DNA from: Plenodomus lindquistii
Lineage: Eukaryota; Ascomycota; Dothideomycetes; Pleosporales; Leptosphaeriaceae
Direction: 5' to 3'
Assembly: GCA_025504975.1 (NCBI GenBank)
Contig: JANUWI010000006.1
Location: 1,612,001 to 1,676,000 of the forward strand
DNA length: 64,000 nucleotides
The notes under the pieces are model-generated. The model had not been told where the DNA came from and made no database searches. It worked only from the letters and a program-made list of their open reading frames with translations. Shown here one piece after another: positions 10,791 through 22,650 of the stretch. Both the position numbers and the translations under genes were made by a program. Each line of letters starts with the position of its first letter. Within the stretch, counting starts at the first letter, position 1.

Positions 10791-12664
10791 CTCAGACTGT
10801 GTCTTTATTACTTGGACTTAATCAAGAGCCCGTAATATCCTCCATCAGCTAGCAGACAAAATTGCACACAGTATACATGTATATGCTTGTAAGGCAAGAT
10901 TGCCAACTTTACACGATGGTAGCTTGGACATTTGAAACCCGTGCTGCTCCCATGGAACTGCGGTCGCAATTCGTGTTCACAATCTGCACATAAAATCCGG
11001 CAGAGGGGCAGCCCCAGACTGTAAGAATAGGTTCACGACGCGGTACAATACAATCGATCTGGTTAGTTATAGGATGTATCTCTCAGTGTAGTGTAGAAGG
11101 GACGAATCGCTGCCGAACCTCTGTTTGACGCAGACTTTTCCCGTGTGGAGTGATTAGCCCTGGTATCACGTGCATTGGCCCAAGCTGGTCCGTATTGGCA
11201 CAAAGAGGCTGAATTTCCACTCGAGTGCCTCACACAGACCCGGCAAGATGCCTGTGATACAGATTTGCACAAGCAGGATAAGAGCAGCACAGCCCAGAAG
11301 ACAGCAGCAGCACGTTTGACGAAAAACCAACTCTGACTCTGAATTCGGAAAGAGCGAACGGGACGGTACCATAGAAAGCACTTGCTAAGGGGTACTTCAG
11401 ATCATAATACTACTACAAAACTTGCCAAATCGCTCGCTAATTAGCCTAGACTCCTCCGCGCAACAGCCTCTAATTAGTACAAAGTCCCCCTATCCTACAT
11501 CCTCTAATTAGTAGAAATTTTTACTCATCTACTACGCCTTTAAAGTACACTCTCTATATCGAATACTTTTTTAGAGGTCTATTTTTTAGTTATATTACTA
11601 CTTCTGCAAATCTTAGTATAGTAAAGATACAAGAGGAAGTACAGACATATTTCTAGCTTTTTAATACTTTAATTTTTGCCGAGAGGTTTTCTATAGCTTC
11701 GCACGCACAAGCCACCTACACCTATGTATAAGCCGCCTACCTACCATAGCTACCTACTACAAACTACCTACTCTGCTAAAAAATTTCTCGTTCTTCCTAG
11801 GTGCAGGATGCATTAGGGCTTGCCTCTACTACTATATAATTACTATAGTAGATACGTATAGCTAGTGCACAGCTAACCTTAGCCTTACTACCGGTAGCCT
11901 AAGCGACTGCGAGCGCCGCCACCCACCAAAAGGTTACCCGCAGGCTAACCGGCTCGTGATTGCGGCTTCCTGTGCCGAAGATGATTTGTCGCTGTATTGC
12001 CAGATCAGCTGTAACTCCGGCCTGGTACACTGAATTACAAATCTGAGATGAGTTTGACCTTGCCGTAGCTGTGTTATAACCCCGTGTAAAGCCATAAGCG
12101 TCATCTTAGACTTTTAGATGGTAGGGCTTTGTCGACTGTGCGAATCGGGTTGAGCTATTTCTCCCATGCTCCCCACGTACTATCAAGGGTTTCTCCCCGA
12201 TCAAGTGTCATGGTCCAGATGAGGAGTTTGGACACATGACAATTCAAATCCCCGAAACTCATTCTTCGGACTAAGTCTGTGTTTACGGTATGCTCTTGTC
12301 CACGGGTGCACTCCCTTATGTTCGGAAGTCACCTTTTAATATCCTACAATCTACCTAGTCTGTTTGACAAAGTTGAGTCGGGGGAAACAACATCCAGATC
12401 TGTGCAATGTTATGCCAATCAGGTGAGGGTGGCCATCCCGCCGTCGGGGTTCGGGTAGACCACGCTAGTGTTGCCCTTGCTCAACCCCGTATTTCTGTAC
12501 CGAACTGTGAAATACAAGGGTCGAAAGCCAATAGGATTTATCTAGACACATGCCCAAGCCCAGTTTCAAGAGGGGCTAAGATACCTAATTTAAACCGACT
12601 GATCTTCTCTGGTGATTTACCGCCTTACCAATATCAATTTCTCGACGGCGAGACAATCCCAGCT
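10791..12664. other. Long intergenic region between SDR and FMO
   Basis: No gene is supported, although an in-frame extension of the monooxygenase back to an ATG at 12407 is open. The region contains copy A of a diverged repeat (11029-11170), a partly RIPped AT-rich patch at about 11395-11880 with the direct repeat CCTCTAATTAGTA twice, and the FMO upstream region. The last part holds two TTCGGA boxes (about 12264 and 12318). Confidence 0.45.
11029..11170 (+). repeat. Diverged intergenic repeat, copy A
   Basis: It aligns with 14990-15131 almost without gaps at an offset of 3,961 bp. Shared blocks in the same order are AGGTTCACGACGC, CGA(A/G)TCGCTGCCG, TTTGAC and CAGA...CTTTT, ending at a CACGTG. 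The copies flank the FMO gene, A upstream and B downstream. Origin unknown: a duplicated regulatory segment or the ends of a decayed element. Confidence 0.6.
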
Positions 12665-14524
12665 ATGGCGAAACGAGCCAGCGGACCACAACCCGTCAAA
12701 ACATTCGACGCTGGCATCGTGGGTGGGGATGAATATGGCGCGTTGACAGGTTTTTCGAAGCCTACCTTGCATCAGCCAGAGTTCGGACAAGCAGAGAAGG
12801 TCCCGCCACAGCGACGCAAGAAAGTTATCATTGTAGGCGCTGGCATCAACGGCATTCAACAAGCCACGGTGTTGCTCAAAGATGGCTATGTTGGACTGAA
12901 AGACATGCAAATTTTTGATGTGCTGGAGGGTTACGGCGGCGTTTGGCAAAAGAATAGATATCCAGGGTGTGCGTGCGACGTCCCAGCAATGGTTTACACC
13001 ACCTCGTACCACATTAACCGAAGTCAGTTGTCTCTTTATCTCCCTAAGGGCTGCTCTGCTAACCAGTGTAAAGAATACACGAACTTCTACGCAACCCGTG
13101 CTCAGATCGAAGGGTACTACACTGATTTTGCCCACGAATACCACTTGGAGAAGTGCACACAATTCCAAAGCTACGTCAGATCCTGTATATGGGACGATGA
13201 TCAGATGATTTGGCACGTTACCATCGCAAACAAGCGCTCAGGCGAGACAGAGCACTGGATTGCTGATGTCGTCTGCCAATGTATAGGCAGCCTTGACCGA
13301 CCTAAATGGGGCAATACGCCTGGTCGCGAGAAGTTCCAAGGTGTCTCATGGCACACAGCGCATTGGCGGAACGACTATGATCTTACAGGCAAACGCGTTG
13401 CAATTATTGGCTGTGGGCCCAGCGCTGCTCAGATTATCCCAGAGATTGTGGATAGAACGAAGCATTTGACGGTATACATGCGCACACCACCAGTATGCAT
13501 CGCAAGAGGCGACTTTGAGTACTCGTCGTACGTATAGGCTCAGAAATAACTGACACACAGAACTAAAATTATCCATAGATTGTTCCGCTGGGCGCTGAAA
13601 TGGGTACCCTTTTTCGCCTGGTCCATACGTATGCGCATGAACCTTACCATGATGAGAATGGGCCGGAAGATGGCTACCGACGGCGATCCAGTCAACGACG
13701 CAATGACAGCGCAGGCCGTCCAGTTCATGGAGTCGCAAATTAGTGATCCTGAACTACGTGAAAAACTGCGGCCTTACTCCAAGTGTAAGTACCCACCGTG
13801 AGGAGCATAACTTTGTAATGTGGGTAAGCTAATCATGGGGCGTTACAAACTAGACTACTGCAAACGACCGCTTCATCTCGATGGATTTTACCCGGCACTC
13901 GCAAAAAGCAACTGTACGGTACTTCGCGAAGACCTGGTGGAGTATACCGAGAAAGGTGTACTATCCTCAGACAAGACAAGCAAGCAGACTCTCGAGCGCG
14001 AGTTTGATGTTATAATCTTCGGCACTGGCTTTAATGTGGCTCAATTCCTTGAACACGAAACAATTAAAGGCATTAATGGGCTCGATCTGCAGGTCAAATG
14101 GAAAGACCACCCAGAAGCACTTTATGGCCTTGCTAGCAGCCAGTTCCCGAACATGTTCTACTGCTTCGGTCCAAATTCAGCAAACGTGTGGTCCTCGCAG
14201 CAAGATAGCTGGGAACGACAGGCAAGATTTGCAGCTAAGGCTGTCAAAGAGATGGTCATACGCGAGCGAAAGGGGGTCAAGTTTGCCATGCATCCGCGAA
14301 GAGATGTAGAAATTGAATACAATGCCAAGGTGCAGGAAAAGCAGGCTGGAACCTTTGTCTGGGCAAGGTCTGACTGCGTGACCTATTACAAGAATGATGA
14401 CGGATGGAACACATACACGATGCCGTGGTCGTGGTGGGAATTCAAGAGAATGCTTAGGAAGATTTTCTGGAATGAGTGGGAGGTGATTGAAAAGCCGCTT
14501 GACAAGATAGGAGGAGCCAATTAA
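12665..14524 (+). CDS. FAD/NADPH flavin monooxygenase, Baeyer-Villiger type
   Basis: Three exons (12665-13527, 13579-13784, 13854-14524) give 579 aa. Introns have GTACGT and GTAAGT donors; the second ends at ACTAG (13853), which restores a conserved CKRP segment. FAD-binding motif GAGINGIQQA lies near residue 59, followed by GGVWQKNRYPGCACD. The Baeyer-Villiger fingerprint FQGVSWHTAHW is complete, then the NADPH motif GCGPSA and the FGTGFN motif. Such enzymes insert oxygen next to a ketone to form an ester or lactone. I chose the ATG at 12665 because the family normally has 50-60 residues before the first glycine motif; the frame is open to an ATG at 12407 (665 aa), but that extension looks unlike the family. 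Confidence 0.85.
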
Positions 14525-15220
14525 GATTACAGGATTTCCGGCGTTCAATACATTGACCCCTCGACTCAGGCTCATAGATCGCTCTCACACTCTCGGGTAG
14601 CAGGGTGTGATCCAAAAGAATATAGCACTTTATCTATAGGAGTACATGTACGAAGATATCGGGTGTTATTGCAGAAAAAGGAACTCGGCATGTGAGGAAC
14701 TTCCAAATCGATTCATGGTGACGAAGAAATGCCTATTGCTCCCATGCAGGGACCTATCAAGACGTCTTCCTCGTTGAAATTAATCAGGGAAACTTTATCA
14801 CAAGAGTCTTCCCTCGACTACCTGAGCGGATCGCCTGGCAAAACGCTAGACCGCCTTACTGTAGTACCTTTTCTTGCAGTGTATGCATATGACTTAGACT
14901 TTCATCTGGTCTTCTAATTATGAAGCAAATCAGAATTTTGTGCAATTGACTATTAAGTCTCATTCTGTGGACTGATTTTTGTAGAATTTAGGTTCACGAC
15001 GCAATGTGATGCAACTAATCTTGGTCAAAAACAGAATATATTTCTCCCCAAGGTGCAAAAGCACGAGTCGCTGCCGCACAGCCTTTGACCTAAGCAGAGT
15101 CTTTTAAAGCGAGGTCACCACCAAGCGCCGATGCCACGTGGGTTCATCCTTACGGGCCCCTCGTTGGAACGTGCTGACTCAACCTGACTCCACGTGCCTT
15201 ATAGATTCCAGTTCTCGGCG
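14525..15220. other. Convergent intergenic region between FMO and dienelactone hydrolase
   Basis: Both neighbours end into this region, so it should hold two transcript ends. No gene is supported. It carries copy B of the diverged repeat at 14990-15131. Confidence 0.5.
14990..15131 (+). repeat. Diverged intergenic repeat, copy B
   Basis: Partner of 11029-11170 with the same motif order and nearly the same spacing, in direct orientation. It lies downstream of both FMO and the dienelactone hydrolase, so a simple promoter role for both copies is unlikely. Confidence 0.6.
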
Positions 15221-16264
15221 CTAAACGGGTCCATATTTGGCCAAAAAGTCAAGTGCATCACCAAGCGCTTCAGTGTACCTCCTTCGAATATCGTCATCTT
15301 CCGTGTCAGGCCGAGCGGCAAAACCATGCCCCATACCGATATAAATCTTCAAGGAGAAAGGCACGTCTGGCTTTAAAATAGTCTTTGACCAATTTTCGAA
15401 ATCTTGCGCGAGAGTTGCCGGGACCATCTCATCCTTCTCCGCCAGGCCAATATATAGAGGCACCTGGATACCTGTCAAATCGTCAGGCATGACGAAACTA
15501 GGATGGAAAGCAGCCGCTGCTTTCAGGGTCGACTTTGCAAGCCTGAGCACATGTTTGCCTCCGAAACAATAACCGACACCGAACAGGCTGAGTCCGGGAT
15601 TCTGCATCTCCAAATTCTCTGTCAGGTCACTCAGGAGTGATGATACGTGGTCATGATTATGGCGTTGTAACCATGCTGGCAGATTAATTTGGTGCTTCTC
15701 TTTGTTGCCCTCAGGCGGTTTCTCATCAAAATTGAGACTAATCTCTCCGCGGAGAATCCCAATAGGCAATGGATCACCTGTGTTTGCTTGTGAGAGATTG
15801 CTGCGCACGATATGGGGGCCTCAACAGGAATTGAACTCTGAAGAAGGATGCTATGACTTTTCTGGACAAGTTGGCGTGTACGGCCATTGGTATGTACGTA
15901 TAGAAACGGATTGATTTACCTACCTTCAAAGTAGTCCGGTATAATCACATGCCATCCCGCTTCGGCGAACGCGTCGGCAAGCAGAATGTTATGATGAGCT
16001 AGGCCAAATCCGTCGGGAAGGAGCAGTAACTGGCTTCGTTCATGCTTGGGACTCGAATGGCTTGTTTCATACACTTGGAGTTTTCCGAGAGTGGTGATTG
16101 TGCCACGAGGCTCGTATGTTCCTACCACCTATAGTTGAGTGTCAAACGTAGTTGGAACCCATAGTCATGTGATGTTAAGCCTGCCTAGTAGGCAGGCACA
16201 CCACATGACGATGGCGAAGGGGCATACCTGAGGCAGGCTTTCCGGTCTTACAACAGTCAGCCAT
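15221..16264 (-). CDS. Dienelactone hydrolase family protein
   Basis: Three minus-strand exons (16264-16228, 16121-15924, 15819-15221) give 277 aa. The first exon restores the family's N-terminus MADCCKTGKPASG, with the junction reading SGTYEPRG. Catalytic triad residues of the alpha/beta-hydrolase fold are visible: nucleophile Cys in GYCFGG, Asp in AEKDEMVP and His in GMGHGF. Bacterial relatives open dienelactones in chlorocatechol breakdown; fungal members act on varied lactones or esters. Length is normal. It is divergent from the P450 gene, sharing a 388-bp upstream region. In this cluster it is the natural candidate to open a lactone made by one of the monooxygenases. The first 12 residues depend on a 37-nt exon. 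Confidence 0.87.
16179..16197. repeat. Perfect inverted repeat in first intron of dienelactone hydrolase gene
   Basis: GCCTGCC and GGCAGGC flank the 5-nt loop TAGTA. The same AGGCAGGC string recurs in exon 1 about 35 bp away. This could be a hairpin in the pre-mRNA or a protein-binding palindrome. No function is shown. Confidence 0.4.
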
Positions 16265-16652
16265 TCTGCCAAATCTGTGCGCCAAACGTGTCAATGTGGC
16301 AATGTAACTGTGTGGGTGCTCAATATTACTTGGGTCAGATGGTCTCTTCCATGTGGCACTACGAGTGCTAGTAATCTATGTCGGGATCGGGGTGTGGTAA
16401 ACTGTGTTCCCCGAAAACTCCGTCGACCGCGAGTCACATGTGACGTTAGTCTCCGCACTCCGCCACTCCGACCAGGTGCGAAGTAGGGCGGACTCGGGCA
16501 AATCATGAGGGAGCGATGCATTATGAAATTGAAATACTTGGGAGATAGACTTGTCGTCGCTGGTCTTGTCGTAGCTGAAGCCATAAACTATTCATTCTAA
16601 CTTCTTTGCTCCACTCGTGCGTCTCTTCAAAGGTCTGATTCGCTGACGCAAT
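16265..16652. promoter_or_regulatory. Divergent promoter region, hydrolase / P450, with CCG-CGG boxes
   Basis: This 388-bp region separates two divergent start codons. At 16453-16497 three CCG triplets (16453, 16460, 16468) are followed by two CGG triplets (16489, 16495). CCG/CGG half-sites are what Zn2Cys6 regulators bind, and such a regulator is encoded in the cluster at 23350. Binding is inference. Confidence 0.4.
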
Positions 16653-18522
16653 ATGACGGGAGTATATCCACGTGGTCTGGCTCTTGTTGTCACTTTTATA
16701 GCCATATTGATCGTGGCATGGGCTCTGAAGGAACGTCGGAAAGGTCCCCTTCCGCCGGGGCCTAAAGGACGGTGGCCTCTGCTAGGCATGACACTGGATA
16801 TGCCAGCTACGGTTCCCTGGAAACACATGGCTGCATGGGCGAGGTGAGGAAACCCCCAAAACGTCTTAGAAACAGTCTCAAATTGACGTTTGCTTGGTGA
16901 TAAGAGAATACGGACCATTGATCCATTACCGCGTTGGACTCCAACATTTCATCGTCATCTCTGATGGCACCATCGCCCGAGACTTCCTTGACAAAGGGTA
17001 AGGCATTGCACCAATAAACATGGGACCGATACTGATTGATGTTCAAGCGCTGCGTTCTACTCTTCGAGGCCACCATCGGAAGTAGGCGATATCATCAGTC
17101 TGGGTATGCGCAGTGTTTTGATGCCATATGGGAGCCACTGGCGTGTAAGTAACACCTTAGTCTCGGGCTTGTTCGTTGACTGACATTCCCGCAGCGGGTT
17201 CGGCGGATATTCAATAATGTCTTGACTGCAAAGAAATGCGATACTTACGTTCGCTTGCAGGAAGACGAAGCCGTCGCCAGTATCCAAAGAATTCGCGAAG
17301 ATTCGACCATTTATAGACAGGAGATTCATCGCTACGCCATCTCCGTTGCCCGTAGCATCGCTTTTGGAAAACGTGTCCCATCATGCGACGACCCCTTCGC
17401 TATCAAAATCACGAGATTGATGGAACGGTTCGCTGAAGCCATGACTCCTGGGAGATATTTGTTCGAGTATATGCCTATTCTTCGACGGCTTCCTCGTTTT
17501 CTCCAGCCGTGGTTACCGGAGCTGGAAAGTGCACGTGATCATGAGAATGAAGCTGCGTTAGAGAACTACAGAGACGCCTTGGCTTACTCTAAGACGCACC
17601 CCAATCTTCCTAGCATTGCACGGGACATCCATGAAGAAATGGGAGCTTCAGGCGAAATTAGTGAACTACAGGCAGCCACGACCTGCATGGAGGTTTTGGG
17701 GGCTGGGAGCGACACCACTGCCAATTCCATCTTGTTTACCATCATGGCCATGGTGGCCTACCCAGAGGTGTTACGAAAAGCCCATGAGGAGCTTGATCGC
17801 GTCATAGGTCAAGATAGGATGCCCACCTTTGCTGACGAACCAAATTTGCCATACGTGCGAGCAATTATCAAGGAACAACAAAGATGGCGATGTATCGCCC
17901 CAATGAGTACGTAGCATGTTCTCCTTCCGGGTTTTCTCCACCATGTGTTAACTTGGCCTACTTTTCCAGGTTTTCAACACTGTTCAGATAAGGAGAATAC
18001 CTACAATGGCTATCGTATTCCGAAAGGGGCGAACGTCCGCGTGAACAGCTGGTAAGACAGGACCCGGGCGAATGTCTTTGGACCCGATCTAATTATTTCA
18101 ACACCTGCAGGGCAATCCATATGGATCCGAATCGCTATAGCAATCCAGAAGAGTTCGCCCCAGAACGCTACCTTGACTACAATTTACCTGCCTCCGCGTA
18201 CGCGAATTCGCCGGATGCTAACGCGCGCGACCACTTCGCATACGGTGGTGGCAAACGGATATGTGTGGGCATTCACCTCGCAGAACGAAGCCTGTTCAGC
18301 ATGACCTCTCGCCTCCTACATTCCTTCAACATCAAACCGGCACTGGACGGGGAAGGCCAGGAGATCCCAGTCGACGTGAACAACGTCGTAACTGCGCTGA
18401 TTATGGCGCCGGCGGACTTCCCAGCTCGTTTTGAGGTCCGCAGTGAAGCAATTGCTAAGTTATTGGACCGGGAGTTTGCAGAGCACGTCAAGCATATTCA
18501 AGAAATGCAAGCAACTGAGTGA
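16653..18522 (+). CDS. Cytochrome P450 monooxygenase
   Basis: Six exons (16653-16843, 16905-16997, 17048-17144, 17195-17906, 17970-18051, 18111-18522) give 528 aa in one frame, a normal length. An N-terminal membrane anchor (LALVVTFIAILIVAWAL) precedes the PLPPGPKG hinge. The I-helix motif is GAGSDTTA, the ExxR is EQQR in KEQQRW, the PERF-like motif is PERY, and the heme loop is YGGGKRICVG with the axial Cys. The usual first Phe of the heme loop is Tyr here. This places it as an ER-bound class II P450 that needs the host's CPR reductase. It resembles the broad fungal group related to O-methylsterigmatocystin oxidoreductase-type P450s; substrate unknown. Divergent from the dienelactone hydrolase. 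Confidence 0.92.
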
Positions 18523-19587
18523 AAGGGATGGTCACCCATGAGCTCTATGATCGCGCATCGCGTCCTTAGACTGTTGTTAACTAATATCGTAGGTTAGGGG
18601 TGTTCTATTCACGTCCTGGTACTTCAACCATAACTCCACTACCCTGCCGCTTGCATCTATAGCCTTCACATATCTAGGTAGTACAATTAAATGTTGTTTT
18701 TTAGCATTATTTGTTTTGCTATTAGCATTAAAGCTAACTACTATAATATAAAGAAAGCGAATATATAGAGCATATCTAAACTATTTATATTTCTAATTAT
18801 TATACTCTAAGTTATATAGTAAACTATTTAATAGTTAGAACTTATTACTTAGTATTAGTTAGTTATAATTTATACAAGAATATAATTCTTAGTTTCTATA
18901 TAAAAATAAAATGTTTATATATAGTTAATTATAAATATTAAAGTATATAATAAATTGTTAAGCCTTAGGTTAATCTCTACTACGGCAAGCAACCTTAAAA
19001 AGAGTATATTAATCCATAAGATAGATTATTTGTAGATTAAATAGTACATGTACAACTCGAACCTAGGTACTAATAACCCTTTATAGGCTAAGCTTTATAT
19101 AAATAGCTAAGTTAAAAACATATTTAACTATATATTTCTAAAAAGGTATTATATTTAAAAAATATATAAGCTATTAACTTTACTAGCATAGCTAATAGTA
19201 TTAACTTTATAGATACTTAAATTTATTAATATAATAACACTTAATTTTAAGTATCTAGTAGTCTAGAATAGTATTAGTATTTTAGCTAGATTTCTACAAT
19301 TTCTTTTCATCCTTATTAGTTTGAACTTTTAAAAAAATTAGAAAAACTATAACGCGTGAAAAAGAGGCGTTTAAAAATGTAACTTATCTATAGCAAGTTA
19401 TGCAAGTTACGTAAGTACCGCGCAACGTATCTGTTAGAACATTGTTAGAACGCCTAGCTAAATATATAAGTGACCCAGCCGTTCATTGCATGAAAAATTG
19501 ATCCACACCATGAAAGTCCACTTGCGGTCACAGCACACGGTACAACATGCTGATTTAATGCGCGATAACTGCGTTGACTTGTACTAT
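18523..19587. other. Intergenic with RIP-degraded AT-rich patch
   Basis: P450 and CoA-transferase genes converge here. About 18,690-19,460 is AT-rich with few CpA/TpG, a decayed repeat without readable coding. The rest is GC-normal 3' flanking sequence. It is one of two AT-rich patches inside the cluster, so repeats did insert between cluster genes. Confidence 0.55.
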
Positions 19588-21594
19588 CTACGCCTGGACA
19601 AAGGTAGCCGGCACAATTGGCTCAAAATCAGCATTTTCCTTTCTTTCCCATGCTGGTTCGTGGAAACCAGGAGGATACGCGCCGACAACCCAATCAGACT
19701 TCATTCCCTTGCTGCCACCATCTCCCTTGAACTGCAGCGCCAAACGAACGACATCAAGGGGACCCAATGCCCAGGGACTGCCATCGATCTGCTGGAAGTA
19801 TTCAGGCTTGATCGCTTTCTCAAATGATCGATCTGCAATGAAGCCTCTGACGGCGTTGAGGTTTTTACTGTGGCTGACTATTTCGTCGTAGTGACGAATC
19901 GAGCCAACGAGTTCTTTACTGCGCTCTTTGAGCCGAGATTGCTGCTCTTCGGTATAGTTACCATAAGATAGCATTTGAAGGTTCGAGACAAGGAGCGAAC
20001 ACTGCACAACGTAGGATCCGCCTTGATGAGCTCGGAGATACAATGCATGAAGGACTCCCGCGACACCAGCATGTCCGGTCCTAGATTATTCGGTCAGCCA
20101 GTTGATATTGATGAAACTCTAATTGTTTCTAAGAAGACCTAGGAAAGTGGAATCACTTACAAGTAATCAGCGTTAGGTCCGGGGAAGATATGGGCCTCGT
20201 CAAAGCCGTGAAAGCGGCCTATATCGAGACCAATCCCGCATATCTAGGATTTCGAGACATTAGCAATACAATTCACATTTCACTACAAAAGGCACTGCAA
20301 AAACGAAAGGGGTACAAACCGTGTCTGCGATCTGTGCCCATCCAGGCCGAATGACCCAGGGCCCCTTCCAACCGTAACAATTTTCCTGACAATATACGAT
20401 GCCCTTGTCTCGATTTGCAACTAGACCTAAAACGGCGTCGCGGCCGAAACCAAGGTGTTCCAGCACTGAAGGACGATATCCGTCGATGAATACGTCTGCG
20501 TCTTGAACAAGGCTCAGCAGCTTCTTGCGACCCTCGAATGTTTTTAAGTTGATATCGATGCTTAGCTTCCCAAGGCAGCCATCCATAAGCGTGATTGGCA
20601 ATTCAGTATTAACGGAGGAGGACACGCGAATGACCGTTGCCCCGAGCGCGGCACACACGCGACCAATAGTTGGAGCAGCGATGGCACGAGCGAGTTCGAG
20701 GACTTTGAGTCCAGAAAGAGGCCTGCGGTCGGACGGATCGACAGGAAAGCTATCCCAAGATACCGGCGGCTGAGTGTAGTAAGGCTGAGGGAGAACATTA
20801 TAGTATGGTTCATCCTTGATCGCTTTTCCATGGGGTAGCTGTTTAAACTCATCTTTTTCGTAGCATACCGTTCCAGGCACGCGATAGACGTTGTTACTCC
20901 ATTCATCGAGGGTCTTAGAGTCCATGGTTCCAACGATCTCGGAGTACATGTCTAGAATTTGCGGCCAGGTAAGGTTCTTCTCGTTATGTTGAGGAACTTT
21001 AAGCATGTTAAGCAGTGGGGTAGGATCCATGTTGCCATGAAGGGAGAACCATCGGCCATCTTTAGTCTTGTAGACATTTGTTGCCAGTTGACGATACAAT
21101 TCTCTCGTCCTACCGTGGTCCCAGCGTTGAACGGCTCCCATCATCTTGGGATTTCCTGAAATCCAATCACCCTCATGCCGCATGAAAAGGGCCCCGAGGC
21201 CGTTCATTAGAGACTGAGCGACATCGATCTCAACATGTTGATCAATTTTATAACGATCTTTGGCAATTGCAAGCGCGAGAAGACCAACGTACCCCAGAAG
21301 ACCTGCCTGTGATTCAGCACACTTCACAGGCACTGGGAAGAAAGGCTGAGTCTCGTCGCCCACAAAGTGAACCCTGTCCGCTAGCTCTTGGATCTCTTTT
21401 GGCAGGTTTAGCCGTGCGTCACTCCAAATGCTGTCGTATATTTTTTGTGCCTCGGACTGGAGCGAATAGGGGAAATTCCCGGTGACGTTGCCGGTTGTGG
21501 TCATGTTGTCTTGTGAAGAAGTCTTGGGTGCTCCCTCAGAACAAATCACCAACATACTTATAGAACCTAAATCAGATGCCGGCGTCTGAGCCAT
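19588..21594 (-). CDS. CoA-transferase family III (CaiB/BaiF) protein
   Basis: Three minus-strand exons (21594-20320, 20243-20161, 20080-19588) give 616 aa in one frame. The second half starts like the family N-terminus (PLSGLKVLELARAIAAP near residue 294) and continues with FIDGYRPSVLEHLG. The segment NADYLTGHAGVAGVLHAL matches the region holding the catalytic Asp of formyl-CoA transferase. The first half is a truncated second copy of the fold, as in other fungal proteins of this size. These enzymes move CoA between carboxylic acids or act as acyl-CoA racemases. In this cluster it could activate a ring-opened acid for beta-oxidation. A later ATG (residue 30, near 21507) is an alternative start. 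It shares a divergent upstream region with the GFA gene. Confidence 0.85.
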
Positions 21595-22098
21595 CCGCCC
21601 TGTGAGTGGCTATTGGAGCAACTTCGGTGCGTTGCTGCGCATCCTTGTGGTCTCCGATGGTCCCCGAAGTCGAGGCTCCATGGACAATCCGGGCTATGGA
21701 CTTCATGTACAGTACCTATGAGGGCACTCACAAGTCAACGGTATCGGACTTAATCATACATTTAAAGAAAGCTGACGGTTACTAACCCTACAAGGTGTAC
21801 CGAGAGACACTAGATCCGAAGCAACTCATAGATGGATGGCAATGAGGCGAGCCCCGCTAGTCATGGTTTCACCGAACCCAGACCCATATCGGATGGCGTC
21901 GGTCTAAGGACTTTCCCGCACTCTAAGACCACACCGAGGTCCGATGACTATAAGTGGCTTCCAAGGTTCCGATATGGCGTTTTTTATTAGAATGCCCAAT
22001 CAGTGTTGTATATGTTTTCAATCAGAAGCCACTGATCAGAGTACTGGAACACCTCTGTCAGAATAACAGCATCATAGATTGGGCTGACTTATATGAAG
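21595..22098. promoter_or_regulatory. Divergent promoter with repeated TCCGAT boxes
   Basis: This 504-bp region lies between the CoA-transferase and GFA start codons. It contains TCCGAT at 21653, 21940 and 21968, its complement ATCGGA at 21743 and 21888, and TCCGAA at 21815. The same hexamer occurs upstream of the VOC gene (27158) and the second BVMO (28523). The repetition in both orientations fits binding by the cluster's Zn2Cys6 regulator, but that link is inference. Confidence 0.5.
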
Positions 22099-22650
22099 AT
22101 GTCTACAATTCGTGGTAGCTGTTTGTGTGGAAACTTCGCTTACGAGGTACTCAACATCTCAAATCAAGATGCAGAACAGGTCCGTATTTGAGTACCATGA
22201 TATGATAATAACATGGCTTCACCCCCGTACCACAATTGAAGTTCTGGGTCTTCCTCCGCCTTGAATGCTAATATGCTTCTACAGACATCATTATGCCATT
22301 GTCAACAATGTCGCAAGATCTCGGGCGCAACATACTCGGTCAACCTCACAGTGCCTGTGTCCAACTTTAGGAAAACGAGAGGGGAGCTTAAAAAGTACCG
22401 AACAAAGCATCCAGAGGCGGGATTCGAATACTCGTTGTCTTTCTGTCCTGAGTGTGGCAGTCCAGTGTACGCCGAGGTCCATGGCGCAGATGGCACGTCA
22501 CCTCTGGGTAGCATTGTGCTTCAAGCGGGCACTCTGGACGACAGTACATTGTTGGAGCGCACTCCTGCAGCGGAGATGAACATTAACCACCGAGTTCAAT
22601 GGTCCGCACAGATTCCTTCTGCTAAACAAAAGAGAACCTACGTCGACTAA
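22099..22650 (+). CDS. GFA/CENP-V domain protein (glutathione-dependent formaldehyde-activating enzyme-like)
   Basis: Two exons (22099-22179, 22285-22650) give 148 aa, the normal size. The zinc ligands of the GFA fold are all visible: CLC in GSCLCG, CHCQQC after the intron, and CPECG near residue 90. The family's founding member speeds formation of S-hydroxymethylglutathione from formaldehyde, but most fungal members are uncharacterised zinc proteins. It is divergent from the CoA-transferase. A role in trapping a small aldehyde released during catabolism is possible but untested. Confidence 0.88.

Noticed and set aside
11063..11381. Two overlapping minus-strand frames in the SDR-FMO intergenic region
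   Set aside because: They overlap each other in different frames, show no domain, and the region aligns with a non-coding repeat copy.
12617..13216. 199-codon minus-strand open frame opposite the FMO gene
   Set aside because: It is antisense to clear monooxygenase coding with FAD motifs and has no motif of its own.
13785..13853. Separate downstream gene starting at about 13820 in the FMO region
   Set aside because: The start would be a GTG. Using the acceptor ACTAG at 13853 joins the frame to the upstream exon and restores the conserved CKRP segment, so it is FMO exon 3.
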